NCBI GenBank assembly: GCA_017398355.1
Contig: JAFQGD010000067.1
Span: 1 to 64,000 of the forward strand
DNA length: 64,000 nt
From: Akkermansia sp.
GTDB taxonomy: Bacteria > Verrucomicrobiota > Verrucomicrobiia > Verrucomicrobiales > Akkermansiaceae
Reading direction: 5' to 3'
Shown: piece by piece, positions 44,669-53,195 of the stretch
Position numbering within the stretch: position 1 is the first letter of the stretch
Layout of the letters: each line of letters opens with the position of its first letter
Notes under the pieces: model-generated
What the model was told of the DNA's origin: nothing
The model's database searches: none
The model's input: the letters and a program-made list of their open reading frames with translations, nothing else
Program-made: the position numbers and the translations under genes

Positions 44669-46426
44669 TTAAGGTTTTTCTGTGGGGGTGTCCACTTTCA
44701 TATCATCACAGTAATGTAGGATGAAAGACTGGGTATTCTTTGCCGCCGGATAGCGGTCTGTGTAGGTTATGTGATTGTCCCGGAAGCTGACACCGGAGGC
44801 AGAAATAGCATAGAGCAGGGGGACCCTGTGGGTGATGAAAGTGTTGCCTTCTATGCGCACATTGTTGTGGTAGCGTGTTTTTTGCTTGTCCGGCATGCGC
44901 ACTTCCGGGCAAATGGAGATGATGGCATGCGTGAATTGGTAGAGAGAGGTAAGGTTGTGCTCGAATGTGTTGTTGCGAATGGTCACATCCAGACAACGCC
45001 CGCTTTCATACCAGCCTTGGGCATCTCCCGCCAGCAAAATAGCAGATCCGGATGAGTGGTCAAAATGGTTGCCTTCCACCAGCACGGGACGGGGTGTGGT
45101 AAAGAGCGCGCCCCGAGCCCGATTGTGGCGCACGGTGTTGTTGCGGAAGATGACTTGCGGGTGCCAATCAGCATTTTCCACCGCATCCCCTACACCGATG
45201 CCTTCGGGTAAGGGAGTCTTCAGTGTTATTTGAAGGTTCTTTGCGTCAATTATTTGAACATCTTCAACCTCGCAAGTTGTTTCTGTGTTTTCCAGTGTTT
45301 TGCCGTGAATGAATTGCAGTTTTTCTCCCGGCAGAGCAATTTCAAACCCATATGCTTGGCCGTGCATGAAGCGGGCTATAAAGCAGGTGGGGGAGATGAC
45401 TTTGGTGATGGCCGGGCAGGTGGCATGCACGTTGATGGCATCATCCATCATGCCTTCATAGGTGGCGTTTTCCACAAGAATGAGCCCCGCACAGTTGGAA
45501 AAATGGGTGGCATCCGCCGCGGTGGTGTGGAATCGACCGGGGGCTCGCAAACAACCACCGCCGTTGATGTGAATGTCCTTGCTGCGCTGCGCGATGAGAG
45601 CCATGCCCAGGCTATCATGGAATACCACATTGTTGAGTGTTGTGTTATACGCCCGGTATAGCAACATGCCCGGATGGGGGCGCCAAGCATTGCGCAGTAC
45701 CAAGGTATCTCCCACAGCAAGTTTGTATTGCTTCCCTTTCTCGCCTGTGCGGAATCGTACGCCATTTTCGCCTACCTGCTCAGCCGGGAAGTTCCACAGC
45801 ATATCACCCCAAAGACCATGCGCCAGCATTGCCCCATCAGGGCGGAATCCCAATGCATGGTTGGGGCTAAGTTTCCACCCCCTACCGCTGATACAGAACT
45901 TGCCGTCTTCCACGCTCCAAGCCGGTGTGGGGGAAAATTGCAGCGTGACACTATCCTCTGCTATTTCAACGATTCGACCTTCACCGGCAAGGGGTGAATC
46001 AACTGCTATGTTGATGTCGGATATCGTGATGTCGGAACAGTATTGGAGCAAAAAGGGAAGCATGCGTCCATGAAAGATGAAGGTGCTTCCATTGCCTCGA
46101 AGGGTGGTGTTCTTCAGTCCTTGCAGGGGAATGCCGATGCGGTGAGCAGGCTGTTGGTCGTGGTTAGAAATGTAGATTTGCTGCTCTGGGGCCGTTTCCG
46201 GATAGAAATGATACACCCCTCTGGGGATGTCGATAATAACGGGCCGCTCGCTACCGGTAGAAGCGGCTTGGCGGAGCAGCTTGCGTAGCTCCACACCTGC
46301 GTCATTTTCTGTTGTGATGGAGGGAAGGGTAAGCACCCATTCTCGTGTCTCATTCTCAGTCATAGAGAAAAGGGGGGCGCCCATCATGCCAAGCAAAAGG
46401 ATAGTCGTGAGTAGTTTCTTCATCAT
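44669..46426 (-). CDS. GH110 alpha-1,3-galactosidase (secreted)
   Basis: 585 residues. Signal peptide 'MKKLLTTILLLGMMGAPLFS'. The rest is a right-handed beta-helix with GH110 family signatures: 'SGRGWKLSPNHALGFRPDG', 'GMMDDAINVHATC' (conserved Asp pair, likely catalytic), 'RGALFTTPRPVLVEGNHFDH' and 'SICPE'. GH110 enzymes remove terminal alpha-1,3-linked galactose, including the blood group B epitope on mucin O-glycans; Akkermansia encodes several. Two adjacent ATGs (46426, 46423) are possible starts. It lies within an apparent seven-gene run, 10 bases after a small secreted protein and 30 bases before the DUF1015 gene. Confidence 0.93.
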   Translation of the reverse strand: MMKKLLTTILLLGMMGAPLFSMTENETREWVLTLPSITTENDAGVELRKLLRQAASTGSERPVIIDIPRGVYHFYPETAPEQQIYISNHDQQPAHRIGIPLQGLKNTTLRGNGSTFIFHGRMLPFLLQYCSDITISDINIAVDSPLAGEGRIVEIAEDSVTLQFSPTPAWSVEDGKFCISGRGWKLSPNHALGFRPDGAMLAHGLWGDMLWNFPAEQVGENGVRFRTGEKGKQYKLAVGDTLVLRNAWRPHPGMLLYRAYNTTLNNVVFHDSLGMALIAQRSKDIHINGGGCLRAPGRFHTTAADATHFSNCAGLILVENATYEGMMDDAINVHATCPAITKVISPTCFIARFMHGQAYGFEIALPGEKLQFIHGKTLENTETTCEVEDVQIIDAKNLQITLKTPLPEGIGVGDAVENADWHPQVIFRNNTVRHNRARGALFTTPRPVLVEGNHFDHSSGSAILLAGDAQGWYESGRCLDVTIRNNTFEHNLTSLYQFTHAIISICPEVRMPDKQKTRYHNNVRIEGNTFITHRVPLLYAISASGVSFRDNHITYTDRYPAAKNTQSFILHYCDDMKVDTPTEKP

Positions 46427-46436
46427 GCAAGAGTGT

Positions 46437-46913
46437 TTACTGCATCGCTTGCACCAAGCGCACCAATGCGGCAGGCAGATTCTGTGAACCATAGAACTCT
46501 GCTGCGGCTATGCGCTCGCCTTGCGCTTTGATGCGATCATTCATTTGGCGTATAAGCGGCAGGTATTTTTCCTCAAACAAACTTCGTGTTTCTTCGTCCA
46601 GCGGGGGGAGCGCCGCAAAGCCATGTGCCCAATCCTGTAGCTCGCGGGAAAAACGCATAATGGGTGCTGTTGCGGCTTCTGCACTTTCTTTATCTCGCAC
46701 TTTCGCGAGGGTGTCGTGCAAATAGCCTTGCAACACGATACCGGCGCGTATGCGTGCTTCCCCGGGGTGCAAATTGTTGTCTTTCTGCTGTTTTACCGTA
46801 GCCACAGCATCCTGCACCGGCTTGTTGCCCGGTGCGGAAACGGTGAGGGATGAAGCGTCCTCTGCGGCGGCGGCAGAGGCCAAGCAGATAAATGTCAGGT
46901 GCAGCGGTCTCAT
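46437..46913 (-). CDS. Small secreted helical protein (paralogue of the preceding gene)
   Basis: 158 residues. An N-terminal signal peptide (MRPLHLTFICLASAAAA) precedes a fully helical, charged mature protein. The segment 'LPPLDEETRSLFEEKYLPLIRQM' resembles 'LPPEVAQLLKQKYEKEMRSRW' in the gene just upstream, and both end with a similar '...FYGSQNLPAALVRLV' / '...CYDSLPFFKQFHTL' stretch. The two are therefore probably diverged tandem duplicates. Its start overlaps the stop of the upstream gene by 4 bases. Function unknown. Confidence 0.75.
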   Translation of the reverse strand: MRPLHLTFICLASAAAAEDASSLTVSAPGNKPVQDAVATVKQQKDNNLHPGEARIRAGIVLQGYLHDTLAKVRDKESAEAATAPIMRFSRELQDWAHGFAALPPLDEETRSLFEEKYLPLIRQMNDRIKAQGERIAAAEFYGSQNLPAALVRLVQAMQ

Positions 46914-47326
46914 TGCTCAAGCATCATACAGAGTGTATGAAATTGTTTGAAGAAAGGCAGCGAATCGTAGCATCTTGCCTTTTGCAAGCGAAAGATGTGG
47001 TTGTACACCTTACCCCAGCGGGAACGCATCTCTTTTTCGTACTTTTGCTTGAGGAGCTGTGCTACCTCCGGGGGGAGTGTGGCTATCTTCTGAAGCTCAC
47101 TGCGCGAATCGTACACCTTGGGTAGCTCCGCATACAGCTTATCTGCTGCGGCATCTGCCGTTGCTTTGTCCTTTACTTCTTCCAAGATAGGAAGCAAGGT
47201 ATTCGGCAAAGCAACGTATTCGGCAAATGCTTTGTCAATATCTGCCGGTATAGACTGTTCTGCCGCGCATGTTATGGCGGCTGTGGCACCCCAGATAAGT
47301 GCAGCGATGTGACAGTACGTTCCCAT
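46910..47326 (-). CDS. Small secreted helical protein
   Basis: 138 residues. Signal peptide 'MGTYCHIAALIWGATAAITCA'. The mature part is helical, with 'ELQKIATLPPEVAQLLKQKY' near the C-terminal third and a possible paralogue in the following gene. No family is recognised. It lies 11 bases after the large coiled-coil secreted protein and overlaps the next gene by 4 bases, so these three exported proteins are probably made together and may interact in the periplasm. Confidence 0.75.
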   Translation of the reverse strand: MGTYCHIAALIWGATAAITCAAEQSIPADIDKAFAEYVALPNTLLPILEEVKDKATADAAADKLYAELPKVYDSRSELQKIATLPPEVAQLLKQKYEKEMRSRWGKVYNHIFRLQKARCYDSLPFFKQFHTLCMMLEQ

Positions 47327-47337
47327 GTGAAAAGGTG

Positions 47338-48876
47338 TTATTTCTTCTCTTTTTCTGCAGGTGTGGCTGCCGGTTCCTCCGGCTCATCTTTCTTTTTCAA
47401 GTCGATTGTATTTTCTCCGGCATCGAGCTCTTTTTCACGCTCAATTTGCTCCAGAAGCGCATTCAGCTGCGAATCCGCGGCATTGGTAGCGCGCTCAAGT
47501 TCTGCAATTTTGCGTTCAAGCTGGCTCTTGATTTGGTTGTGAGCACGGCTGCGTTTGCGGATTTCCTGCTCCATGTCGCGGCGCTGTTCCACCAGAGGTT
47601 TTCTGAACTCTTCCGGGAGCAACTGGCGGTTCATGGAGTTAAGAGTTTTGTATGCCGGGTCATTATCCAGCATCTGTTCAGCGCCATCAAAATCGCCGGA
47701 AACCATCAAGCGGCGGGCTTGGTCCATGGCACCCCAGTACTGCTCGATGAGGGAGGGAACCGTACCCACCTGTTCGGAGAGTTTCATGCCGTCGGAGCGG
47801 CGTTTGGCATCTTTTACCTTGTTCAGGCAGTTGCGCAGCATTTGCAGGTTGCGGGAGTTGGGATTGTACCACACGCGTGCAATGTCTTCACCTTCCTTTT
47901 CCAATTGTGCTGTGAGCTTTTCATATTCATTCTCATCAGCTTCGCGCATGGCTTCTTTTTTGGCCGGTTGCAAGTTCTTGCGCTTCTTTTCTTCCTTGTC
48001 GTACATCTTGCTCCATTTCTTTTCCAAGTCATTCAGGGTCTTGACGTACCACTCGTATGCCTGTTTGTATTCCGGCATGCCTTGGTAGCGATCACGCATC
48101 AATTCAAACTTGTCCAACCCACCAATTTTGCGGGAGCCTTTGCGCTGTTTCATATCCACGAGCATGGCTTGGTGGGCTGCCTGACCATTCTGAACATAGG
48201 CCGTGCGCTGGTCGGGTGTCACCTTGGTGAATACATAATCCGCAGAGTTGTTGATGTACTGCTCCTGCAAATTAGCTACATCCAACGCAAGCTTATCCAT
48301 TTTCTCCAAGCCGCTCTCTACGCGAGTCTTGCCACTCTTGAACGAGGCTTTCAGACCTCCGGTCGGTTTGGTCAGGCTGTTAAACTCAGAGTCAACCTTG
48401 GCCATTTTTTCGCGTAAGCGCAGGGTGGCATCCTTCGCCTTGGCGGAGCGCTCAGCGCTTTCTGTTGCGTAAGCATCCATGACCGGTTCAGCGGCAGCTT
48501 CTGCGGCAGGTGCAGGTGTTTCTGTGTTGCCTTCAGCAGCCGGGGTTGCTGCGCCGTCAGCCGGTGGCGTGTCGGTTGCCGGGGTGGCAGGCGTTGCGGC
48601 GGGCTCTGCGGCGGGGGCTTCTGCTGGCTCCGGCTCGGGAGCCACATCGGCCGCCACGGGCTTCTTGAAGAGGATGGAAGAAGTCTTAACTTCCTTTGTC
48701 ACCGTGGCTCCGCTGCGGTCTTTGCCGGTAAACTTCGTCATGGTGCTGCCACCATAAAGAATGGTGCATTGGGAGTACTTCTGGGCATTGGAAAGGGTAA
48801 TGTCGTAGAGCTGTGCCCCCTGCAGGAGGGATGTGGCACAGACAGCAAGGGCCAAGGAGAAAAGAGGACGCTTCAT
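47338..48876 (-). CDS. Large secreted coiled-coil protein with Ala/Pro-rich linker
   Basis: 512 residues. Signal peptide (MKRPLFSLALAVCATSLLQGA), then a small beta-type module at about residues 22-72 ('LYDITLSNAQKYSQCTILYG'). A low-complexity Ala/Pro/Glu/Thr linker covers about 73-132, and a long helical, highly charged region with heptad character covers about 140-490. The tail is Glu/Lys/Pro rich. No catalytic motif is visible; a structural periplasmic role is plausible. It is the first gene of the seven-gene run that continues through the small secreted pair, GH110, DUF1015 and serA. Confidence 0.78.
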   Translation of the reverse strand: MKRPLFSLALAVCATSLLQGAQLYDITLSNAQKYSQCTILYGGSTMTKFTGKDRSGATVTKEVKTSSILFKKPVAADVAPEPEPAEAPAAEPAATPATPATDTPPADGAATPAAEGNTETPAPAAEAAAEPVMDAYATESAERSAKAKDATLRLREKMAKVDSEFNSLTKPTGGLKASFKSGKTRVESGLEKMDKLALDVANLQEQYINNSADYVFTKVTPDQRTAYVQNGQAAHQAMLVDMKQRKGSRKIGGLDKFELMRDRYQGMPEYKQAYEWYVKTLNDLEKKWSKMYDKEEKKRKNLQPAKKEAMREADENEYEKLTAQLEKEGEDIARVWYNPNSRNLQMLRNCLNKVKDAKRRSDGMKLSEQVGTVPSLIEQYWGAMDQARRLMVSGDFDGAEQMLDNDPAYKTLNSMNRQLLPEEFRKPLVEQRRDMEQEIRKRSRAHNQIKSQLERKIAELERATNAADSQLNALLEQIEREKELDAGENTIDLKKKDEPEEPAATPAEKEKK

Positions 48877-48902
48877 ATTGCCGGTTGAATTTGAGTTACC
48901 TC

Positions 48903-48931
48903 ATCGTATCACAAGATACCTGCCATTGCAA
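48903..48931 (-). promoter_or_regulatory. Promoter of the seven-gene secreted protein-GH110-serA run
   Basis: TTGCAA at 48926-48931, 17-base spacer, TACGAT at 48903-48908 (minus strand), 26 bases before the ATG. Confidence 0.55.
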
Positions 48932-48960
48932 ACACCAAATATGCCAGTCTTCTGAAATTA

Positions 48961-50166
48961 TCATCGTTTTTCCCCATCCTGCGCCACGCTGACAAGCCCG
49001 CTTCTATCGCACCGCCATCCAAAGTATAATCCCAGTAAGGCAAAGAGTGTGTAGCTCCCCGCTATCCAAAGGTCGGCTCGCGGGCTGTTCATCAGCAAGC
49101 TGGCTCCCCAGGCCAACACCCCCCCGGTGATAAAGCCTATGCCCTGGGCCATACCGGAAAGGGCTACTGTGCTGGCTTCATCCGCCGCATTCACGACGAT
49201 GAGGGTCATCCCGATTGAGAAAATGCAGCCGATACTCAGTCCAAAACAAATGGAGAAAAGCGGCCACCACGCCAAGGGGCCTTCCAAGAGCCCCCAGCAG
49301 CTCAGGATGGAGAGCGGCACCACCACCAGCAAAAGCCGGGTGCGACTACCCAAGGCGCTGCACATGGCAGCCGTGAGCAGCGCACTCGGTATTTGGCATG
49401 CCGTGGCAATGGCCAGCACCAGCCCGGCTTCCACCATCGGGAGGCCTCTTTGCCGCATGAGGGTGGCCATCCACACAATCAATAGCCAAGCTCCCGCCAC
49501 GCGGAATAGGTAGAAGAGGGATACATCCCACGCTTTCCTTTGCCGGAGCAGGGGCCATAGGGGGCTACGTAGGGTATGTTGTTTTATCTCCGGCGGGTGC
49601 TTGCTGATAATGAGTTCCAGCCATAGGATGACTGCCACCAATAGCGGAATGGCCCAAAATAGCAACCCCATTTGCCAGCCACCCAGTGCCAGCGCTATGG
49701 GGTCTGCCGCTCCCGACCCCACCGCCGTGCCTAAGCTCACACAGGCGGTGTATGCCCCCATTAAGACCGGAATCTCCCCGGGAAAAACCTGCTTCACTAT
49801 TCCCAAAATCACCGACCCTGTGATGCCTAGCCCCAACCCAATAGCCACTGTGCCACCATACAACCCGGGAATACCGCCGTAGCTGCGCCATACGACCCCG
49901 CCTATGGCAAAGAGTAAGGCGTACACGATGAGCACCCGTGGCCGCACGATTCCTGCCAGCCGCGCGCCCAAGGGTGCGGCAATGCCCAAGCTCATGATAG
50001 GGAGCAACCCAAAAAGCCCGCTTCCCGCTACGCTCAGACCTAAATCGCGCATCAGAAAGACCAGCAGCGGGTCTGCCGCCGAAAACGACATGCGCAAATT
50101 GAAACTCACCAGCAAAAAGATGATGATAAAATGCACCCGGTAATTGTGCCATTTGCCTTCATTCAT
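48961..50166 (-). CDS. MFS transporter (CynX/NimT-like)
   Basis: 401 residues with twelve predicted membrane segments. 'FNLRMSFSAADPLLVFLMRDLGLS' and 'LFGLLPIMSLGIAAPLGARLAG' match the CynX/NimT/YycB branch of the major facilitator superfamily. The loop 'GSRTRLLLVVVPLSILSCWG' is the middle of the second half. Known relatives move cyanate or nitroimidazoles, or have no known substrate; none can be assigned here. The ATG follows TTGATT-N17-TACAAT by 10 bases, so a near-leaderless transcript is predicted. The C-terminus is short and basic. Confidence 0.85.
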   Translation of the reverse strand: MNEGKWHNYRVHFIIIFLLVSFNLRMSFSAADPLLVFLMRDLGLSVAGSGLFGLLPIMSLGIAAPLGARLAGIVRPRVLIVYALLFAIGGVVWRSYGGIPGLYGGTVAIGLGLGITGSVILGIVKQVFPGEIPVLMGAYTACVSLGTAVGSGAADPIALALGGWQMGLLFWAIPLLVAVILWLELIISKHPPEIKQHTLRSPLWPLLRQRKAWDVSLFYLFRVAGAWLLIVWMATLMRQRGLPMVEAGLVLAIATACQIPSALLTAAMCSALGSRTRLLLVVVPLSILSCWGLLEGPLAWWPLFSICFGLSIGCIFSIGMTLIVVNAADEASTVALSGMAQGIGFITGGVLAWGASLLMNSPRADLWIAGSYTLFALLGLYFGWRCDRSGLVSVAQDGEKR

Positions 50167-50176
50167 TGTACGGGGG

Positions 50177-50205
50177 ATTGTATACGCTCATTCCCGTGCA
50201 ATCAA
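50177..50205 (-). promoter_or_regulatory. Promoter of the MFS gene (near-leaderless)
   Basis: TTGATT at 50200-50205, 17-base spacer, TACAAT at 50177-50182 (minus strand), then 10 bases to the ATG. Confidence 0.5.
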
Positions 50206-50228
50206 TCTATCATGCTAGCTGTTATGTA

Positions 50229-50262
50229 AAAGAACCCCGGTGCCATTGATGGGCGCCGGGGT
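50229..50262 (-). terminator. Terminator of the AT-rich envelope gene pair
   Basis: 11-bp stem with one G-U pair, ACCCCGGTGCC (50234-50244) and GGCGCCGGGGT (50252-50262), 7-base loop. On the minus strand it is followed by TCTTTTAC. Confidence 0.85.
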
Positions 50263-50288
50263 GGGTGGAAGCCTGTCAGGGGATTTCC

Positions 50289-51548
50289 TTAATCCAACTG
50301 TACTTTGATGTGTTTGTACTGGGGTATCCCATCCGGCTTGGTGCTATCTATGATGCTTTGTATGAGCTGGTTCATCTCCGCTTCATACAGCTTCTTTGCG
50401 TACAGTTTGAAGATATCGCCTTGTTTATCTGCTTGCTCTCTTGCGACCTTTTCAAGCTTGAGCAGCAATTTATCTCGGCCTTCCTCTTCGAAACCGTCTG
50501 AATAGTTGGGCGTTCTAATCGGTTCACAAGATAGCATAACTGCCTTAATACCATTAATTTTCAGTTTTCCTCCCGGTGTCGTTTCTATCTTTTGAGCCCA
50601 GTCCAGCGGAAGTTCTACGCCATACTTAACTCGGAATGGACGGTCGATCGTTATTTCTCCTTTGAAGGGAGAATTTTTTCGTTCAAACTCTTTTTCGCGC
50701 ATCCACACATGGAATACTGTTTCCACCGTGGCATGTTGTGAAATTTGGGTTGGGTCTGAATAATTTGTCACTATGTTTGACTTGATATTTTCGGGTAGAT
50801 TCTCATTCCACTCCTTTGTTTTCTTTTCTTTATCTTCGAAAGCTGTAATTTGTTTTCTATATTTGTGAATTTCCTCCTCTTTATTCTTGATTTCCTGATT
50901 CTTCTTTTGAATTTCTTCTTCTTTGCCCTTTAATTCATTACCAATCTTGGTCAATTCTGCTTTCCCCAGTTCGACTTTCTTTGTGAGTTCTTCTGCCTTC
51001 TTCTGGGCTGCAGCCTTATCAAGTTTGTACTGCTCTTCTGCCTTCAGTGCTTTCGTATGCAGATTGTTTTTCTCTTCTTCTAATCTATTAATAGTTTCCT
51101 TATTCTTTGCAATTGTCGCCTGATCGCCGGCTTTATTGTTATTCAGCTCAGCAATTTTCTCGTCTTTAGCCTTTATTTCCGCATCAATGGTCGCCAATGT
51201 TTTTTGATGTTCTGCCTCTGCCTTTTTTTGGCTGTCTTGTAGCGACTTGTATTGTTCAAGCGTGTTATTAAGATCGTTTGTTTTATTGTTTACATCCTCT
51301 TTAAGCTTTGATATTTCGTTTGCAAGGCTTGTTTTTTCTCCTTCAAGCTGTACAATTAAAGCTTGGCGTTCATTGGCTACTTTTTCAGTTTCCGTTTTTG
51401 CCGTCTCTATTTGAATGATGTTTTTTTCTTTCTCATCAATGAGTTTTTTTAATTTATCAATTTCGTTGGATTGGTCGCAACCGTTAAGAGCTACGGGAGC
51501 TATGGCTGCTACACCCAGAAATAATGTAATAAGTAGTGCTTGTTTCAT
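50289..51548 (-). CDS. Coiled-coil lipoprotein with C-terminal DUF4230-like domain
   Basis: 419 residues. Lipobox 'LNGC' near residue 24 makes this a lipoprotein. Residues about 28-250 are one long coiled coil, extremely rich in Lys, Glu, Asn and Gln. The C-terminal domain (about 265-410) contains 'ITIDRPFRVKYGVELPLDW', closely similar to 'IEISQSFRVKYGVDIAHL' in the upstream gene, so the two share a domain. It resembles DUF4230-type domains, though I could not confirm that. Base composition is clearly more AT-rich than the neighbours, with Asn/Lys/Ile-heavy codons. It lies 15 bases after its partner and ends at a terminator. Confidence 0.8.
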   Translation of the reverse strand: MKQALLITLFLGVAAIAPVALNGCDQSNEIDKLKKLIDEKEKNIIQIETAKTETEKVANERQALIVQLEGEKTSLANEISKLKEDVNNKTNDLNNTLEQYKSLQDSQKKAEAEHQKTLATIDAEIKAKDEKIAELNNNKAGDQATIAKNKETINRLEEEKNNLHTKALKAEEQYKLDKAAAQKKAEELTKKVELGKAELTKIGNELKGKEEEIQKKNQEIKNKEEEIHKYRKQITAFEDKEKKTKEWNENLPENIKSNIVTNYSDPTQISQHATVETVFHVWMREKEFERKNSPFKGEITIDRPFRVKYGVELPLDWAQKIETTPGGKLKINGIKAVMLSCEPIRTPNYSDGFEEEGRDKLLLKLEKVAREQADKQGDIFKLYAKKLYEAEMNQLIQSIIDSTKPDGIPQYKHIKVQLD

Positions 51549-51563
51549 ATGATGATGCTGATG

Positions 51564-52301
51564 TTAGTGTTGGGGGGAAGGAGCGGGAGATTTTTGAATT
51601 TCAAGTAGTTTGTGATTAAATATTTTTTCAAAGTTTTCCAGAGCAAGATCTTTATAGAACTCATTGGTTTCCGCATTCTTTCTGGCTTCTTCCTCAAGGT
51701 CATCATTTAATTGCTGTACATATTCCGCCTTTACCACGTTGATGAAGGTATCGTCTATTTTTATTGTGGATTTGCCAATTGCTTCCACAGAAATGACGCA
51801 GCCCTCGAGGTTGCGCAGAATCCACTTTCCATCTGTTTGGAGGAAATTATTCTCGATGGAGAGATGGGCGATGTCTACACCATACTTGACGCGGAAACTC
51901 TGTGAGATTTCAATGCGCCTATCCGGTAAAATCATGTTGTCTTCTGTATATTTTACGCTACAGGGGAGTGTTTGTTGTAATGTCACGAATTGGCATATAT
52001 GTTTCTGTTCTCCGTCGACGATGATTGTCTCTACTTTGGCTGTGCTCTTAAAGCTATTTATCGCTTCTTTAATGATATCTCTTGCCTCTTTGACGCCTGT
52101 ATTGACTAGACCAATAGGTTTATCTATAAACCCATCCTTGATTTTGTCTAAGACATACCAAGAGGCAAATGCGCCCATGGCCATAATGATTAAAAAGAAA
52201 ATTTTCCAGTCAATCTTGATACAGATTTGATTCTTGTTGTCAGCGGGAGACGGATGTTCGGTAGGCTCGTTATTGTTCATTGGGGTGGAGTTGTTGTTCA
52301 T
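51564..52301 (-). CDS. Membrane-anchored DUF4230-like protein
   Basis: 245 residues. A polar N-terminus with a tandem 'MNNNSTP MNNNEPT' duplication precedes one membrane segment at about residues 33-52 ('IFFLIIMAMGAFASWYVL'). An outward-facing domain follows, with 'IEISQSFRVKYGVDIAHL', a pattern typical of DUF4230 proteins. I start at 52301, which places the ATG 32 bases after TTGACT-N16-TACAAT. A longer in-frame start at 52472 would add a second hydrophobic segment but would read through that promoter. Together with the following coiled-coil lipoprotein, which shares the C-terminal domain, it forms an AT-rich two-gene operon of unknown function. Confidence 0.72.
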   Translation of the reverse strand: MNNNSTPMNNNEPTEHPSPADNKNQICIKIDWKIFFLIIMAMGAFASWYVLDKIKDGFIDKPIGLVNTGVKEARDIIKEAINSFKSTAKVETIIVDGEQKHICQFVTLQQTLPCSVKYTEDNMILPDRRIEISQSFRVKYGVDIAHLSIENNFLQTDGKWILRNLEGCVISVEAIGKSTIKIDDTFINVVKAEYVQQLNDDLEEEARKNAETNEFYKDLALENFEKIFNHKLLEIQKSPAPSPQH

Positions 52302-52333
52302 TGGGGTGGATAGAATGATATATGTTTGCTCCG

Positions 52334-52361
52334 ATTGTATAAATAAACTCAAAGAAGTCAA
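52334..52361 (-). promoter_or_regulatory. Promoter of the AT-rich envelope gene pair
   Basis: TTGACT at 52356-52361, 16-base spacer, TACAAT at 52334-52339 (minus strand). Confidence 0.45.
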
Positions 52362-52583
52362 GAAAAGAATTATAAAAGTAGCAAAAAACACATGTGCTCC
52401 AAAGATTTTGTAAGGCATAGAAAAATCAACAACATTTTTTAAAGGCGCTCTCTCATTTCGATAAATTGCCATTTATCGGGCTCTTTGCTCAAACATAGGG
52501 ATACATGTGCAAAACAGCTCCTTTAGAGGGAGGTCTACCGTCCTGGTATGAGAGACTGGTGCCGGTCGGGGCGGACGTCTCCT

Positions 52584-53174
52584 CTAGGGGCGAGCAAATT
52601 GTTGCCGCAAGAAGAGAATAAGCTGTTCCGTTTCCTCGCCCGGGGGGATGCCGGGCGGGAGCATGGTGGCATTCCATTCCTTGCCGCGCACGGTGATGGG
52701 ACCTTGCAGCCCCCGGTGCAGGATTTCCTGCAATCGGGAGGGGGTCGCGGTAAGCCATTCGGAGCCCCGCAGGGGTGGGTAGCGGTCATCCTGTCCCTCG
52801 CCGTGGGTGCCGTGGCATGCCGCGCATTTGGCAAGATAGAGCGCTTGCGCAGCATCTGTTTGGTGATTGAGCGCAAGCGCCTGTTGCTGGCGGGGCAAAG
52901 CAAACTCAACAATGCGGGCTGCGGCATCCGCAGAAATGGCGCTGTGAGCGTTTTGTATAGCCTCGGTCAATAGGGGGCGCAGCGGAGTGCCGGGGCTATG
53001 CTGCTCTGCAATACCGGGCAGGGGGGTATCAAAAAGCCCGGGGTGGCAGAGCAGGCAGCCATGTGTGCGCACGCTTTGCTCTCCGGCGGTGTTGGAAGAT
53101 TCTATATAAAAAATCACCGCCAGTAAACCGATGAAAACGGCTATACCGGCGGTGAGTTTTAATCCTAGCCTCAT
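52584..53174 (-). CDS. Membrane-anchored dihaem cytochrome c
   Basis: 196 residues. An uncleaved N-terminal membrane anchor (residues about 7-24) is followed by two haem-binding motifs, 'CLLCH' at about 40-44 and 'CAACH' at about 117-121. The second is in the standard cytochrome c context 'LYLAKCAACHGTHGEGQDD' with a candidate distal Met in 'NATMLPPG'. The first lacks the usual downstream features. It should sit in the periplasm as an electron carrier, perhaps for a bd-type or cbb3-type chain; no oxidase is in the window. It lies 21 bases after murA and is probably co-transcribed. The 282 bases before the AT-rich pair (52302-52583) hold that pair's promoter and nothing else clear. Confidence 0.88.
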   Translation of the reverse strand: MRLGLKLTAGIAVFIGLLAVIFYIESSNTAGEQSVRTHGCLLCHPGLFDTPLPGIAEQHSPGTPLRPLLTEAIQNAHSAISADAAARIVEFALPRQQQALALNHQTDAAQALYLAKCAACHGTHGEGQDDRYPPLRGSEWLTATPSRLQEILHRGLQGPITVRGKEWNATMLPPGIPPGEETEQLILFLRQQFARP

Positions 53175-53195
53175 GAAAGGCGGGGTAAAGGGGAA

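Noticed and set aside
52473-52583. Imperfect inverted repeat TAGAGGGAG / CTCCTCTA as a terminator
   Set aside because: The arms do not pair well and no U-tract follows on either strand.
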